This document shows, piece after piece, positions 7,293 through 16,845 of a stretch of DNA of 64,000 nt (its first letter is position 1; each line of letters begins with the position of its first letter). Source of the stretch: Gloeobacter kilaueensis JS1 (GTDB lineage Bacteria > Cyanobacteriota > Cyanobacteriia > Gloeobacterales > Gloeobacteraceae). The DNA lies in NCBI RefSeq assembly GCF_000484535.1, contig NC_022600.1, positions 4,208,234-4,272,233 on the forward strand, read 5' to 3'. Made by a program: the position numbers and the translations under genes. The notes below the pieces were generated by a model. The model did no database searches. It was not told the origin of the DNA and was given only the letters and a program-made list of their open reading frames with translations.

Positions 7293-9749
7293 TCAGGCTC
7301 CGGTGGTCATCTCCGCCTCGATCGCCGCCACCACGAGCCGGGTGCGCACGGCGGCATCCGGATTGAGGCTCATCGAATCGATGCCCAGTTCGACCAGCCA
7401 GCGGGCGAACTCGGGATAGTCGCTCGGAGCCTGACCGCAGATGCCGATCTTGCGGCCCGTCTTTTTTACTGTCGTAATCGCCAGGGCGATCATCGCTTTG
7501 ACTGCCGGGTGGCGCTCGTCAAAGAGCGCTGCCACCGCCGCCGAGTCGCGGTCGAGGCCCAGGGTGAGCTGGGTGAGGTCGTTGGAGCCGATCGAAAAGC
7601 CGTCGAAGATCTGGGCGAACTGCTCCGCCAGGATGACGTTGCTGGGCAGTTCGCACATGACGTAGACTTCGAGGCCATTTTCACCGCGCACCAGGCCGTG
7701 GCTCGCCAGTTGAGCGATCACCGAGCGCCCCTCCTCGGGGGTGCGGCAGAAGGGCACCATCAAGACGACATTGGTGAGGCCCATCTCGTCGCGCACCCGC
7801 TTGAGCGCCCGGCACTCGAGGGCAAAGGCGGCCCGAAAGCGCGCATCGCCGTAGCGGGCCGCTCCTCGCCAGCCGAGCATCGGGTTTTCTTCGACGGGCT
7901 CGAAGCTGCGCCCTCCCAATAAGTCGGCGTACTCGTTGCTCTTAAAATCCGACAGGCGCACGATCACAGGCTTTGGATAGAACGCCGCCGCGATCGTCGC
8001 CACACCCTGGGTGAGCCTGTCTACAAAGTAGTCGTACCGGTGCGGGTAGGAGGCAGTGAGGGCCGCCAGTTGCGCCTTCTCCTCCCCCTCGGGCAACTCG
8101 TCGAAGTGCAGGAGCGCGAGCGGATGGACCTGGATCTGGTTGGCGATGATAAATTCCAACCTGGCCAGACCCACCCCGTCGTTCGGAAACGCGGTGGCGA
8201 GCCGAAACGCTTCGGATGGGTTGCCGACGTTGAGGAGAATCCGGGTACGGGGACGGGGCAGCGTCTGGAGGGCCACCTCGCTGCGCTCGAAGGGAACGAG
8301 TCCGGCGTAGACGTGGCCCTCGTCGCCCTCGCAGCAGGCGACGGTGATCTGCTGCCCCTCGTCGATGCGGCTGGTGGCATCGCCGGTGCCGACGATAGCC
8401 GGGATGCCCAGTTCGCGGGCGATAATCGCCGCGTGGCAGGTGCGTCCGCCCTGGTTGGTGACGATGGCGCTCGCCTTTTTCATCACCGGCTCCCAGTCCG
8501 GGTCGGTGCGGTCGGTGACGAGCACCTCGCCGGTCTCGAAGCTCTCCAGCTGGTCGGGGGTGAGCACGATCCGGGCTTTGCCCCGGCCCACCGCCTCGCC
8601 CACGCCGCGACCGCTCACCAACAGCGGCCCCCTCCCGGTGAGCCGATAGGTGATCAAAGTCTGGCTGCTCTTTTGCGATTGCACCGTCTCGGGACGGGCC
8701 TGAACGATAAACAGTTCGCCGCTGTTGCCATCTTTGGCCCACTCGATGTCCATCGGGGTCGGCACCCCGCGCACGCGGCCATAGTGTTGCTCGATGAGCA
8801 TCGCCCAGCGCGCCAGCTGGACGATCTCCTCGTCGTCCAACACCAGGGCACTCTGCTCGGTGGCCGTCGTGGGCACCGTCAAGAGCACACTGCCTTCGTC
8901 GCCGTCGGCGTAGACCAGCTTGCGCTCCTTGCTGCCGGGGCGCTTGACGAGAATCGGCTGAAAACCCTGATCCAGCGTCGGCTTGAAGACGATGTATTCG
9001 TCCGGGTTGATCGCCCCCTGCACGACCATCTCCCCCAATCCCCAACCGGCGCTGATAAGCACCGCGTTCTCAAAGCCACTCTCCGGGTCGATCGAGAAGA
9101 TCACCCCCGAACCTGCCAGGTCGGAGCGGACCATCTTCTGCACGCAGACCGAGAGCGAGACGGCGAAGTGGTCGAACCCCTTGAGCTGGCGGTAGCTGAT
9201 TGCCCGGTCGGTAAATAGCGAAGCGTAGCAGCGCCGCACCGCAGCGATCACCGCCTCTTCGCCCTGGATATTGAGATAACTCTCCTGCTGACCGGCAAAG
9301 CTGGCGTCGGGCAGATCCTCGGCGGTCGCACTCGAGCGCACGGCGACGTCCGTATCCACTCCGTACTGCTCGCACAGCCGCCGATAACCGGCTCGAATCT
9401 GCGCTTCAAGATCGATGGGCAACGCCCCAGCCTGAATGAGGGCGCGGGCCTTTTCGCCGCGCTCGTGCAGATTGGCCAGATCTTCGATGTCGAGATCGGC
9501 AAACAGCGCCCGCAGCTTCGCTTCCAGCCGATTGAAGTGAATAAAGTTCTGGTACGCAAAAGCGGTAATGGCAAAGCCTTCTGGAACGCGAATGCCCTTA
9601 GGCGTCAACTGCCGGATCAGTTCTCCCAGCGAGGCGTTCTTGCCGCCCACCACCTCGATATCGCCCAGTCCGACCTCGTCCAACCACAGCACCAGTGCCC
9701 GCTCGCGGGGCAACGGCCCAAAAGCATTCTGACGTTTGGTCTGCACCAT
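7293..9749 (-). CDS. ppsA: Phosphoenolpyruvate synthase (pyruvate, water dikinase)
   Basis: 818 residues, full length. It converts pyruvate and ATP (plus water) to PEP, AMP and phosphate in gluconeogenesis. Domains in order: ATP-grasp pyruvate/ATP-binding domain (about 20-350, with VGGKNASLGEL and VRSSATAEDLPDASFAGQQE), swivelling phosphohistidine domain (GGRTCHAAIIARELGIPAIV, catalytic His439), and the C-terminal TIM barrel with GSNDLTQLTLGLDRD and the active-site Cys in GICGQAPSDYPEF. The ATG at 9749 has GGAG 8 nt upstream. The preceding 486 nt hold the promoter. Confidence 0.97.
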   Translation of the reverse strand: MVQTKRQNAFGPLPRERALVLWLDEVGLGDIEVVGGKNASLGELIRQLTPKGIRVPEGFAITAFAYQNFIHFNRLEAKLRALFADLDIEDLANLHERGEKARALIQAGALPIDLEAQIRAGYRRLCEQYGVDTDVAVRSSATAEDLPDASFAGQQESYLNIQGEEAVIAAVRRCYASLFTDRAISYRQLKGFDHFAVSLSVCVQKMVRSDLAGSGVIFSIDPESGFENAVLISAGWGLGEMVVQGAINPDEYIVFKPTLDQGFQPILVKRPGSKERKLVYADGDEGSVLLTVPTTATEQSALVLDDEEIVQLARWAMLIEQHYGRVRGVPTPMDIEWAKDGNSGELFIVQARPETVQSQKSSQTLITYRLTGRGPLLVSGRGVGEAVGRGKARIVLTPDQLESFETGEVLVTDRTDPDWEPVMKKASAIVTNQGGRTCHAAIIARELGIPAIVGTGDATSRIDEGQQITVACCEGDEGHVYAGLVPFERSEVALQTLPRPRTRILLNVGNPSEAFRLATAFPNDGVGLARLEFIIANQIQVHPLALLHFDELPEGEEKAQLAALTASYPHRYDYFVDRLTQGVATIAAAFYPKPVIVRLSDFKSNEYADLLGGRSFEPVEENPMLGWRGAARYGDARFRAAFALECRALKRVRDEMGLTNVVLMVPFCRTPEEGRSVIAQLASHGLVRGENGLEVYVMCELPSNVILAEQFAQIFDGFSIGSNDLTQLTLGLDRDSAAVAALFDERHPAVKAMIALAITTVKKTGRKIGICGQAPSDYPEFARWLVELGIDSMSLNPDAAVRTRLVVAAIEAEMTTGA

Positions 9750-10235
9750 GACAGTTCTCCAGAAGATTCAATCACAACCGGCAAAAAAACATCCTCCACA
9801 CGCTCACAGAGGATCGAGCACTCCCCACAAGACAGCAACCGGCCCCACTATCGGCAATAGCGCCATAGTCAGACGCAGCGATGCCCGCGAACCCTAAAAC
9901 TTTTATAGAGCGATGGGCCAGATCAGATTTGTATAGGAACACTACCGGCCTATCTTTCTTCAATATAGAACAAAATGTTCATTCTGAACTACTAAGTTTT
10001 TTGATCTCCAGGCCGGGGATCAAAGTCATGGCAAGCATTTGCGCCTGAAGAGCGTGGCGGAGCGTCCAAAAATCGGGTAATCCCAACCCTCCGGCACCCG
10101 GCTATTCTCCCACAAAAAGCAAAGCGCTCCTGAGCACCAGTAAAGCGTCCATTCCAACACTTTCACACGCCACAACAGCTTTCAAAAGCGTGTGCCCGCT
10201 AGACTGGTAAAGCTCTTCTGGCAAAAAACATTTTT
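9750..10235. other. Non-coding gap between divergent ppsA and EamA transporter genes
   Basis: No convincing gene was found. A 63-codon frame on the minus strand lacks a recognisable product. The gap is A+T-rich around 9890-10000 and holds a small inverted repeat, GAACA-aaa-TGTTC at 9968-9980. A TATAAA is readable on the minus strand near 9900 that could belong to the ppsA promoter. Confidence 0.5.
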
Positions 10236-11201
10236 ATGTCCCTGCACCGCAGTTCTGGGCGCTGGCAATTGGGCTTGGGGCTCGCCCTTGTCACCACATT
10301 CTTATGGGGAATCTTACCTGTTGCCCTGAGCATTGCTCTCCAGCAGCTTGACAGCTACACCCTGACCTGGGTTCGCTTCGTCATCGCCTTTTCGCTTTTA
10401 CTGCCGTTTCTTGCCCTGCAGCGGTCCCTGCCGGATCTGGCCAAACTGCGCCCGCTGGACTGGGGCCTGCTGGCCCTCGCTGTCGTATTTCTGGCTGCCA
10501 ACTACGTCCTGTTTTTGCTGGGCCTGCACCAGACCTCCGCCTCCAACGCCGAGGTCGTGATCCAGCTTTCACCCGTACTGTTGGCCCTTGGTGCCCTGCT
10601 CATCTTCAAGGAGCGCTACACCGGCCTGCAGTGGAGTGGCCTGGCAGTCTTTGTCGCAGGCTTTGGCCTGTTCTTTCAGGCCCAACTTGCAAGCCTCCTC
10701 ACGAGTTCCGCCACCTACATCGTGGGCAGTGGCCTGGTCGTCGTCGGTGCGATCGTCTGGGCCATCTATGCCCTTGCCCAAAAACAGCTGCTCAAAGTTC
10801 TGCCCGCCGCCGCCACGATGCTGCTCATCTACGCCGGTTGCGCCCTCGTCCTCCTTCCCCTCACCCATCCTGCCCAACTTTTAACGCTCGACAGCCTGCA
10901 CCTCGCCGTCGTCCTCTTCTGCGCCCTCAACACCCTCGTCGCCTACGGTGCCTTCGCCGCCTCGCTGGAGCACTGGGAAGCTTCCCGCGTCAGTGCCGTC
11001 ATCTCCCTTGCCCCCCTTGTCACCCTCGCTGCCGTCTGGGCCTCCTCCCAGGTCTGGCCCGCCCTGCTCAAGCCGGAGCCCCTTACCCCCACCGGCTTTC
11101 TCGGTGCCGTTCTTGTCGTCGTCGGTTCCCTGGCAATGGCCCTGGGACGGGGAACCCTCTCCCCCCAGCCCCCTCCCCCCATGGTGAAGGGAGAGAAATA
11201 A
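10236..11201 (+). CDS. EamA/DMT-family transporter
   Basis: 321 residues forming ten predicted membrane helices in two EamA repeats (about 15-150 and 165-300), the layout of drug/metabolite transporters (RhaT/YdcZ-like). Substrate is unknown. The protein ends in a Pro-rich tail (LSPQPPPPMVKGEK) encoded by a C-rich stretch typical of short intergenic repeats in cyanobacteria; it looks as if such a repeat has been read into the 3' end of the gene. The start ATG at 10236 has no strong ribosome-binding site. Confidence 0.9.
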   Translation: MSLHRSSGRWQLGLGLALVTTFLWGILPVALSIALQQLDSYTLTWVRFVIAFSLLLPFLALQRSLPDLAKLRPLDWGLLALAVVFLAANYVLFLLGLHQTSASNAEVVIQLSPVLLALGALLIFKERYTGLQWSGLAVFVAGFGLFFQAQLASLLTSSATYIVGSGLVVVGAIVWAIYALAQKQLLKVLPAAATMLLIYAGCALVLLPLTHPAQLLTLDSLHLAVVLFCALNTLVAYGAFAASLEHWEASRVSAVISLAPLVTLAAVWASSQVWPALLKPEPLTPTGFLGAVLVVVGSLAMALGRGTLSPQPPPPMVKGEK

Positions 11202-11320
11202 ATATTCTTACGGATCCCTTTGTTCCCGGATCCGGCTATTTCGCTTCCAACCTCTACCGACTGCTGGCCTCACGCTCCTGAACTGCTCGTGCGTAGCGGA
11301 GGCGTCAAAGTCGGGGGGGA

Positions 11321-11405
11321 GGGTGAGGGGGACACGGGTGCCCCCCTCACGCGGGGCGGGGGGTTTGGGGGGAGGGCGCGAAGGGCCCCTCCCCCCGATG
11401 GTTTT
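11321..11405. repeat. G/C-run hairpins in the 292-nt gap after the transporter gene
   Basis: Two inverted repeats lie in tandem: GAGGGGG (11325-11331) with CCCCCCTC (11341-11348), and GGGGGGAGGG (11367-11376) with CCCCTCCCCCC (11386-11396), the second followed by a T-run. Runs of 4-7 guanines could also form G-quadruplexes. The rest of the gap 11202-11493 holds no gene that I can support. Confidence 0.5.
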
Positions 11406-11493
11406 TGTTTCCTCAAAACAGCTCAACCAAGAGACCCCCCGACGGCTTTTGTCTGCCCACCAAAAGCAGAAAGAAACTCACTAAAGTTAAAGA

Positions 11494-12003
11494 ATGCAAC
11501 AACCGCTCGCCTTTGACGTGCGGGCCTTCGCCGCCCGTTTTCTCGCCCAACCCGCCCCAGATCGCCTGCGGACTCTCCAGCAACTGGGCCTGAGCCGTTA
11601 CAGCCTTTTTCTGACCCAGATGGCCCTCACCCCGGCAAATATCGTTGTCGCCGCCCGTTTTCTGGGCAATCCCGATCGAGTCAAATTTCCGGACCTGCGC
11701 GGCGTCGAGCTGGCGGGTCTGGATCTTTCGGGCGTCAACTGGATCCGAGGCGATCTGAGCAGCGCCGATCTACACCACTGCAAGCTCATCCGCGCCGATC
11801 TGCTTTTTGTCCGCTTCGACCGGGCAAATCTGAGCGGGGCTGACCTGGGAGGAGCCACCCTGAATGAGACGCGCTGGAGCGGCACGCTCGTCGATGGTTG
11901 TCATTTTGGCACTGGTCACGGCCTTACTGCCGCCCAACGGTACGACCTCCAGGCACGGGGAGGCCAGTTTGCGAAGGGCGATTTTGCTAATGCGCAGCCC
12001 TAA
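11494..12003 (+). CDS. Pentapeptide-repeat protein
   Basis: 169 residues. Residues about 65-140 are pentapeptide repeats (A/D-L-x-x-x), for example LRGVELAGLDLSGVNWIRGD and ANLSGADLGGATLNETRW, that fold into a right-handed quadrilateral beta-helix. The first 60 residues are a different, helical domain (PDRLRTLQQLGLSRYSLFL). There is no signal peptide. Function is unknown; such proteins are very frequent in cyanobacteria. Confidence 0.85.
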   Translation: MQQPLAFDVRAFAARFLAQPAPDRLRTLQQLGLSRYSLFLTQMALTPANIVVAARFLGNPDRVKFPDLRGVELAGLDLSGVNWIRGDLSSADLHHCKLIRADLLFVRFDRANLSGADLGGATLNETRWSGTLVDGCHFGTGHGLTAAQRYDLQARGGQFAKGDFANAQP

Positions 12004-12063
12004 CCATCAGCACCACTATCCATCAAAGCGGCAGAACTGTCTGAGCGGTGGCCGCGAGGGATC

Positions 12064-15000
12064 TCAAAACCGCGATTCAAACTGAATCGAGAAGCTGACG
12101 TTATCAAAATTTTCATTGGCACTGAGCCGGGTCACCAACTGGTCATCGATGCGGTAGCGCACCCCAAACAGCACAGGTTGAATGTTGTCGGTCAGGTTCT
12201 TAAAAACCGAGACCGAGACCGCTGGAGTCAGGTCTTTGATCGCCTCGATGCCGACGCCCAGGGCAATATTTTGAGGCGTGGCCGTCGCCACCTGACTTGC
12301 CAGGTCGATGCGCAATTCATCGAGGCCGAGGGCGTTGGCGAGGCTCTGCTCGACCGGATTGAGCAGACTGCTGCCCACCGCCGGGACAAGGCCCGTAAGC
12401 AGTGTTCCGGCACCGCCGCCACCGCCGATGAGGGCCAGCACCTCCGTCTCGGTGCGAAAAGGGTGCGAGACCAGATCGATGTCAGGTTCAGAGGCGCTGC
12501 CTGTCACCGTAGCCACGATGTCGATCGTCTGAATGCGTCCGAGGCTCGCCGGATCGCCCGGCGCACTGGGATTGCGCAGCTCGCCGCTATCGAGGAGCAG
12601 GGCGTTGGTGGGCCGGTACTCCGAAACGCGGGCTTCGGCGCGCAGATCGATGGCCGGATCGAGGTCGCCGTCGAAGTACAGCGCGTTGCGGCGACTGCCA
12701 TCTAAGCGAAAGTTGGCGGTACCGATCGTGAGCGCCCCCTGGGGCACATCGAGGTAGCCTTCGATGCTCAAATTGCGGATCGAGCGATCGAGGGCGAGCT
12801 GGCCGTCGAGCCGGGCACTGAGGGCTGTGACGTTGATCCGAAACTGGGGGCCGACCTTCAGCTGCAGATTGTCGAAGGAGAGGGGCAACGAGGCCAGGCC
12901 CGCTCCCTGCCTGCTTGCCGCTGAGCGGAGGTTCGAGGAAGCGCCGGAGAGCGCCTGAATATCCTGCAGACTGAGGAGCAGCTCGCCTTCTTTGACGCGC
13001 AATTGTCCCCCGATGCGGGGCCGCAATAGAGCGCGGCCAACGGCCAGCTCACCTTCTATTGCGCCCCGGTAGAGGCCGGGTAGATTGATCTTGCCGCCGA
13101 TCGTCAGTTGCAGCGGCGTCTTGAGGGTGTCGCGGGGGATCAAGGCGATGGCCCCCTGGCCTGCCAGCGCCGCACCGCCCAGATTTCCCGCCAGCGCCTC
13201 GACGAGTACCTCGCGGCCATCGAAGCGCGCCTTGAAGCGGTCAATCGCCAGGGTGGTCTGCAGGCGGGGAATCCGGACGTGGGCAGCGCTGATCTGGGCA
13301 GTGCCATCGATCTGGACGTCGTCGTAGGTGCCCCGGAGCGTGATCGTGGCATCGCCCCTGGCCGGTTGCCAGACCAGCTGATCGCTCAGCAAATTCAAGA
13401 GCGGCAGATTTTCGGCGGGCAGGGTGACATCGATGTCCAGCTGGCGGTTGTCGGGGTGCAAAAAGGGCACCGGCAGGCTACCGGCCAGCTGCACGCCGCG
13501 ACTTGCGACACCGATGGCCGTCGTCTGGGCGATTATCCGGCCAGAGACGAGGGTGAGGTTGGTGCGCACCGGATCGATGGTGCGGCGATTGAGGGTGAGG
13601 TTGCTCAAGCTGACAGCAGCAAAGACCACCGGCGCGCGCAGGTTGCCCGCGATCTGGGCCTCGGCGCTCAGGTTGCCCGCGATCGCTGTTGCCTGCGGCA
13701 GCAGAGGCTCAAGCACCTCCACCGGAAAGCGATCGACCACCAGCCGGGCTGCCTGCTCACCCGCAAGCGACAGCCGACCGCTGAGGCGGGCGGTGCGGTT
13801 GGCGTAGCGGATCTGGGCGGCATCCAGGTTCAATATCCCATCGCGGTAGTTGCCCTGGGCCTGGAGCGCATCGAGTCGCCACTGTTCCCACTGCCAGCTT
13901 GTGCCAGAAAAGTCGAAGCCCACCTCGGGCGCAGCGAGACGACCGCCCAGGTGCGCCTTGAGTGCAAAATCGCCCTCCAGCGACCGCAGGTTGTCGGGGA
14001 TCAGGCGCTCGGCGGTGTCGTTGAGGCGGGCCAGGGCCACCTGAGATGCCTGCTGGTAGACCGTGAGCAACTGCTGCAGCGGCAGCAGCTCACCGCCGGT
14101 ATTGAGCGGGCCGAGGCGACTGGCGCAGCAGACCGTGCCGCGCTGCTGGGCAAACAGGGCACTGAGCGACTGCAGGCCCAAAAGTCGCACCAGCTGCTCA
14201 AGCCGACCGTCCTCGACGCCAAGATCGAGGGCAAGGGGAACGCCGGCAGCGAGCCCGATCTGGCCAGAGAGGGTGTAGCGGCCATCTTCGATGGCGATGA
14301 GCGTCGGTGCCATCTCAAGGCGATCGCCGCTGAGGCGGGCGGCCAGGTGGGTAGGCCCGAGGGCAAATTCGTTGACTCTGCCCGCGTCGAGATCGACCTG
14401 CAGACTCCCATTCAGACCTCGGGCGGTGCGCTTAAGGTCGATATCGGCGTCGAGGCGACCGGCCAGAGCCCGAATCGGGCCAATCGGTGCGCTCAGGAGC
14501 TGGGACAGCTCAAGATCTTGGACGTGGGCGCTCAACTGCGTGAGCCCCTGGCGAAAGTCGTAGAAGCCCCGGCTTGCATCGATGCGGGTGCGGTTGCTCG
14601 CGATTTTAAGCGAGAGCAGTTGCACGCCCTGGGGCAGGAGAGTGGCCCCGCCACTCCACAGCTGATCCTCGCCCCGCAACTGCGCCCGGATCGCTCCGCC
14701 CTGCCAGCTGAGGGGTCCTGTCAGGCGCGGAGCCCGGTAGCGGCCCAGCTTAGCCCCCCGAATCTCTAAAGCCAGCCGCAGATCAGGATTTTGGAGATTG
14801 CCACGAAACGTCCCGCTGCCGGAAAGCTCGCCCTGCAGGCGCACCGGCACCGGCACCGCCGCCAGATCAAAGCGATCGACAGCAAGGCGCAGGTCGGCCT
14901 GGCGCAGCAGCGGCGCTGCCGGTTCGGCCAGGTTGAGAGCCAGGGTACCGGTCGCAGCGATGCCGCCCAGGCGCAGAACTTTTAGTTGCAGGCGCTCATC

Positions 15001-16749
15001 GCTCAACTGAAAGCGCGTCGCCAGAGCCGGCAGGCGGTGGCCGTCGAGCCTCGGCTCGGCTGCCTGCAGACTGCCGTTGCCGGCGAGGGCCGCGAGGGTG
15101 TTCAAGCTGCCCGCCAGGGCAAGTTGTCCGCGCGCGGTGCCCCCCAGGCGCGCACTCACAAGCGCCAGGGGCATCGCCCTTAGATCGAGATTGAGATCGA
15201 AGGGCCGTAAGCCCGCCAGGGCGGCCCCGCCCGTCGCCACCACTTCGGCACCATCCCCCAGGCGAAGGCGGGTGGGGCCGATGGTGAGGTTGCTGTTGTC
15301 GAGGATCGCGGTGCCGGTGCTCTCAAAGGTTTTGCCCAGCAGCAGGCCGCCGCTTTGCTTAAAGTCTGCCGTCACCCCCAGCCGGTTTGCCGCCCCCTGC
15401 ACGGTCGCCTCAAAGTCGATGGCTCCGGCGCGCTCGACGAGGGGAAGGCGGCCATCGTAGCGGGCTACCAGCTCGTCTATCGCCAGGGCGTGGCCGGTGG
15501 CATGGACAGTCACAAACGCCTCCGTACCCGGCACGAAGCTCAAGTCGGTCTGCCCCTGCACCGAGCCGTGGGCCAGATCAAAGCGAAAGGGTCCGCGCAG
15601 GCGCAGCCCGGAAAGCTCGACGGTGCTCTCAAAGTGAGCAAGCTGCAGCCTGTCCACCCGGACGGGGGTCGTCGCCAGAACCTGGGCACGGGCGGTCAGA
15701 TCCGCCGCATGGGCCAGGGGAATCGTCGCGGTGAGGGCAATTTTGGCCTCGCCCCGCACCGGCACCGACGGCACGGTAAAAGCCGGAACGCTGCGCTCCA
15801 GAGGACCAGCAAGTTGCAGGTCAAGCCGCAGATCTTCGGGCAGATCGAAGACGCCTCTGCCGCGCACCTGGGAACCGGCCAGCTCACCTGTCAGGCGCGA
15901 GAGCACCACCTGCGGCCAGGCCAGTTGGGCGCTGACATCGAGGCTTCTGAGGGCAGGCCGGAGCGGATGGAGCACCAGTTCGCCCCCCACCAGCCGCAAC
16001 GGGCCGCTGCCACTGAAGTGGCCGTCGTGCAGCTGCAGTTGCACCGCCCCTTCGAGCACCCCCCGGCGGACCGCCAGATCGCCCAGGTTAAAAATCGATG
16101 CTGCCAGGGGAGCGGGAATGGCGACCAGCCGGGCGGTGATGACTGTATCGAGCGTGCGCAGGTCGCTGTGGCCGGTTGCCTGCACCTGGCCCTGGCCGAG
16201 GGGGGCCGTCAGCTCCAGCTGCGCACCGCGATCGTCGAAGTGGGCTTCAGCCGTCAGCCCCTGCACCGCGAGCGCTCTGCCGCCAAATACGCGATCGTCG
16301 TAATAAAAGGTGCCGTCGCGAACGACGAGCTGGCTGAGCAGCCTGCCCACCGTCCGGCTGTTCTGGCGCACCTCCTCCTGCCACCCAGGCAGATTGAAGC
16401 GCCCGTCGCTGTCGCGCCGCAATCTGAACACGGGCCGATCGAGACTCAGCCGGGCATCGAGTCCCTGACCCAGGACGAAGCGGGCCAGATCGAAGCCCAC
16501 CACTGCCCGATCGGCCTGCAGCAGATCGGGCTTTTCGCGCCCGGCAATCGTTACCGGTCCCACCACCACCTGCCAGGGCAACAGCCACTGCAGCCGACCG
16601 AGGTGTACGGGCGTTTGCAAAGTTCGGCTGAGCTGTACTTCTGCCTGGGCAAGCGCCGCCGGAGCCAGCCAGAGCGTTCCGAGCCACCCTGCGCCCAAAA
16701 AAAGCGCTACGAACGCCATGCCAAGAAACAGCCACCGCTGGAGCTTCAC
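12064..16749 (-). CDS. tamB: TamB-like translocation and assembly module / AsmA-family giant protein (DUF490)
   Basis: 1561 residues from GTG 16749. An N-terminal signal anchor (WLFLGMAFVALFLGAGWLG) is followed by about 1100 residues of repeating beta-strand segments with G-x-L/V-x-L patterns (AsmA/TamB-type beta-taco). The C-terminal DUF490 domain (about 1200-1561) ends in NFDNVSFSIQFESRF. Proteins of this group span the periplasm and are linked to lipid transport or assembly of outer-membrane proteins. The next gene on the same strand upstream is an LpxB-related enzyme, which fits a role in envelope biogenesis. The reading frame is intact. Confidence 0.93.
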   Translation of the reverse strand: MKLQRWLFLGMAFVALFLGAGWLGTLWLAPAALAQAEVQLSRTLQTPVHLGRLQWLLPWQVVVGPVTIAGREKPDLLQADRAVVGFDLARFVLGQGLDARLSLDRPVFRLRRDSDGRFNLPGWQEEVRQNSRTVGRLLSQLVVRDGTFYYDDRVFGGRALAVQGLTAEAHFDDRGAQLELTAPLGQGQVQATGHSDLRTLDTVITARLVAIPAPLAASIFNLGDLAVRRGVLEGAVQLQLHDGHFSGSGPLRLVGGELVLHPLRPALRSLDVSAQLAWPQVVLSRLTGELAGSQVRGRGVFDLPEDLRLDLQLAGPLERSVPAFTVPSVPVRGEAKIALTATIPLAHAADLTARAQVLATTPVRVDRLQLAHFESTVELSGLRLRGPFRFDLAHGSVQGQTDLSFVPGTEAFVTVHATGHALAIDELVARYDGRLPLVERAGAIDFEATVQGAANRLGVTADFKQSGGLLLGKTFESTGTAILDNSNLTIGPTRLRLGDGAEVVATGGAALAGLRPFDLNLDLRAMPLALVSARLGGTARGQLALAGSLNTLAALAGNGSLQAAEPRLDGHRLPALATRFQLSDERLQLKVLRLGGIAATGTLALNLAEPAAPLLRQADLRLAVDRFDLAAVPVPVRLQGELSGSGTFRGNLQNPDLRLALEIRGAKLGRYRAPRLTGPLSWQGGAIRAQLRGEDQLWSGGATLLPQGVQLLSLKIASNRTRIDASRGFYDFRQGLTQLSAHVQDLELSQLLSAPIGPIRALAGRLDADIDLKRTARGLNGSLQVDLDAGRVNEFALGPTHLAARLSGDRLEMAPTLIAIEDGRYTLSGQIGLAAGVPLALDLGVEDGRLEQLVRLLGLQSLSALFAQQRGTVCCASRLGPLNTGGELLPLQQLLTVYQQASQVALARLNDTAERLIPDNLRSLEGDFALKAHLGGRLAAPEVGFDFSGTSWQWEQWRLDALQAQGNYRDGILNLDAAQIRYANRTARLSGRLSLAGEQAARLVVDRFPVEVLEPLLPQATAIAGNLSAEAQIAGNLRAPVVFAAVSLSNLTLNRRTIDPVRTNLTLVSGRIIAQTTAIGVASRGVQLAGSLPVPFLHPDNRQLDIDVTLPAENLPLLNLLSDQLVWQPARGDATITLRGTYDDVQIDGTAQISAAHVRIPRLQTTLAIDRFKARFDGREVLVEALAGNLGGAALAGQGAIALIPRDTLKTPLQLTIGGKINLPGLYRGAIEGELAVGRALLRPRIGGQLRVKEGELLLSLQDIQALSGASSNLRSAASRQGAGLASLPLSFDNLQLKVGPQFRINVTALSARLDGQLALDRSIRNLSIEGYLDVPQGALTIGTANFRLDGSRRNALYFDGDLDPAIDLRAEARVSEYRPTNALLLDSGELRNPSAPGDPASLGRIQTIDIVATVTGSASEPDIDLVSHPFRTETEVLALIGGGGGAGTLLTGLVPAVGSSLLNPVEQSLANALGLDELRIDLASQVATATPQNIALGVGIEAIKDLTPAVSVSVFKNLTDNIQPVLFGVRYRIDDQLVTRLSANENFDNVSFSIQFESRF

Positions 16750-16845
16750 TGCCCGGACCTTGAAAAAAAGCTAGAACTTAGTCTAGGTCAAGGGCAGCTA
16801 TCTTTCACCTCTTATTCTGAGGGAAAGAAGATGCAGGTGTTCGAT

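Noticed and set aside
9772-9963. 63-codon minus-strand frame upstream of ppsA
   Set aside because: No recognisable product; it lies in the probable ppsA promoter and leader.
10001-10050. Similarity of GATCAAAG-containing stretches at 10015 and 33138 as a shared repeat
   Set aside because: Only about ten bases agree and the flanks differ; too little to call a repeat family.
13108-14769. 553-codon plus-strand frame inside tamB
   Set aside because: Antisense shadow of the TamB frame; the composition (Gln/Arg/Asp/Gly) and lack of domain argue against a gene.
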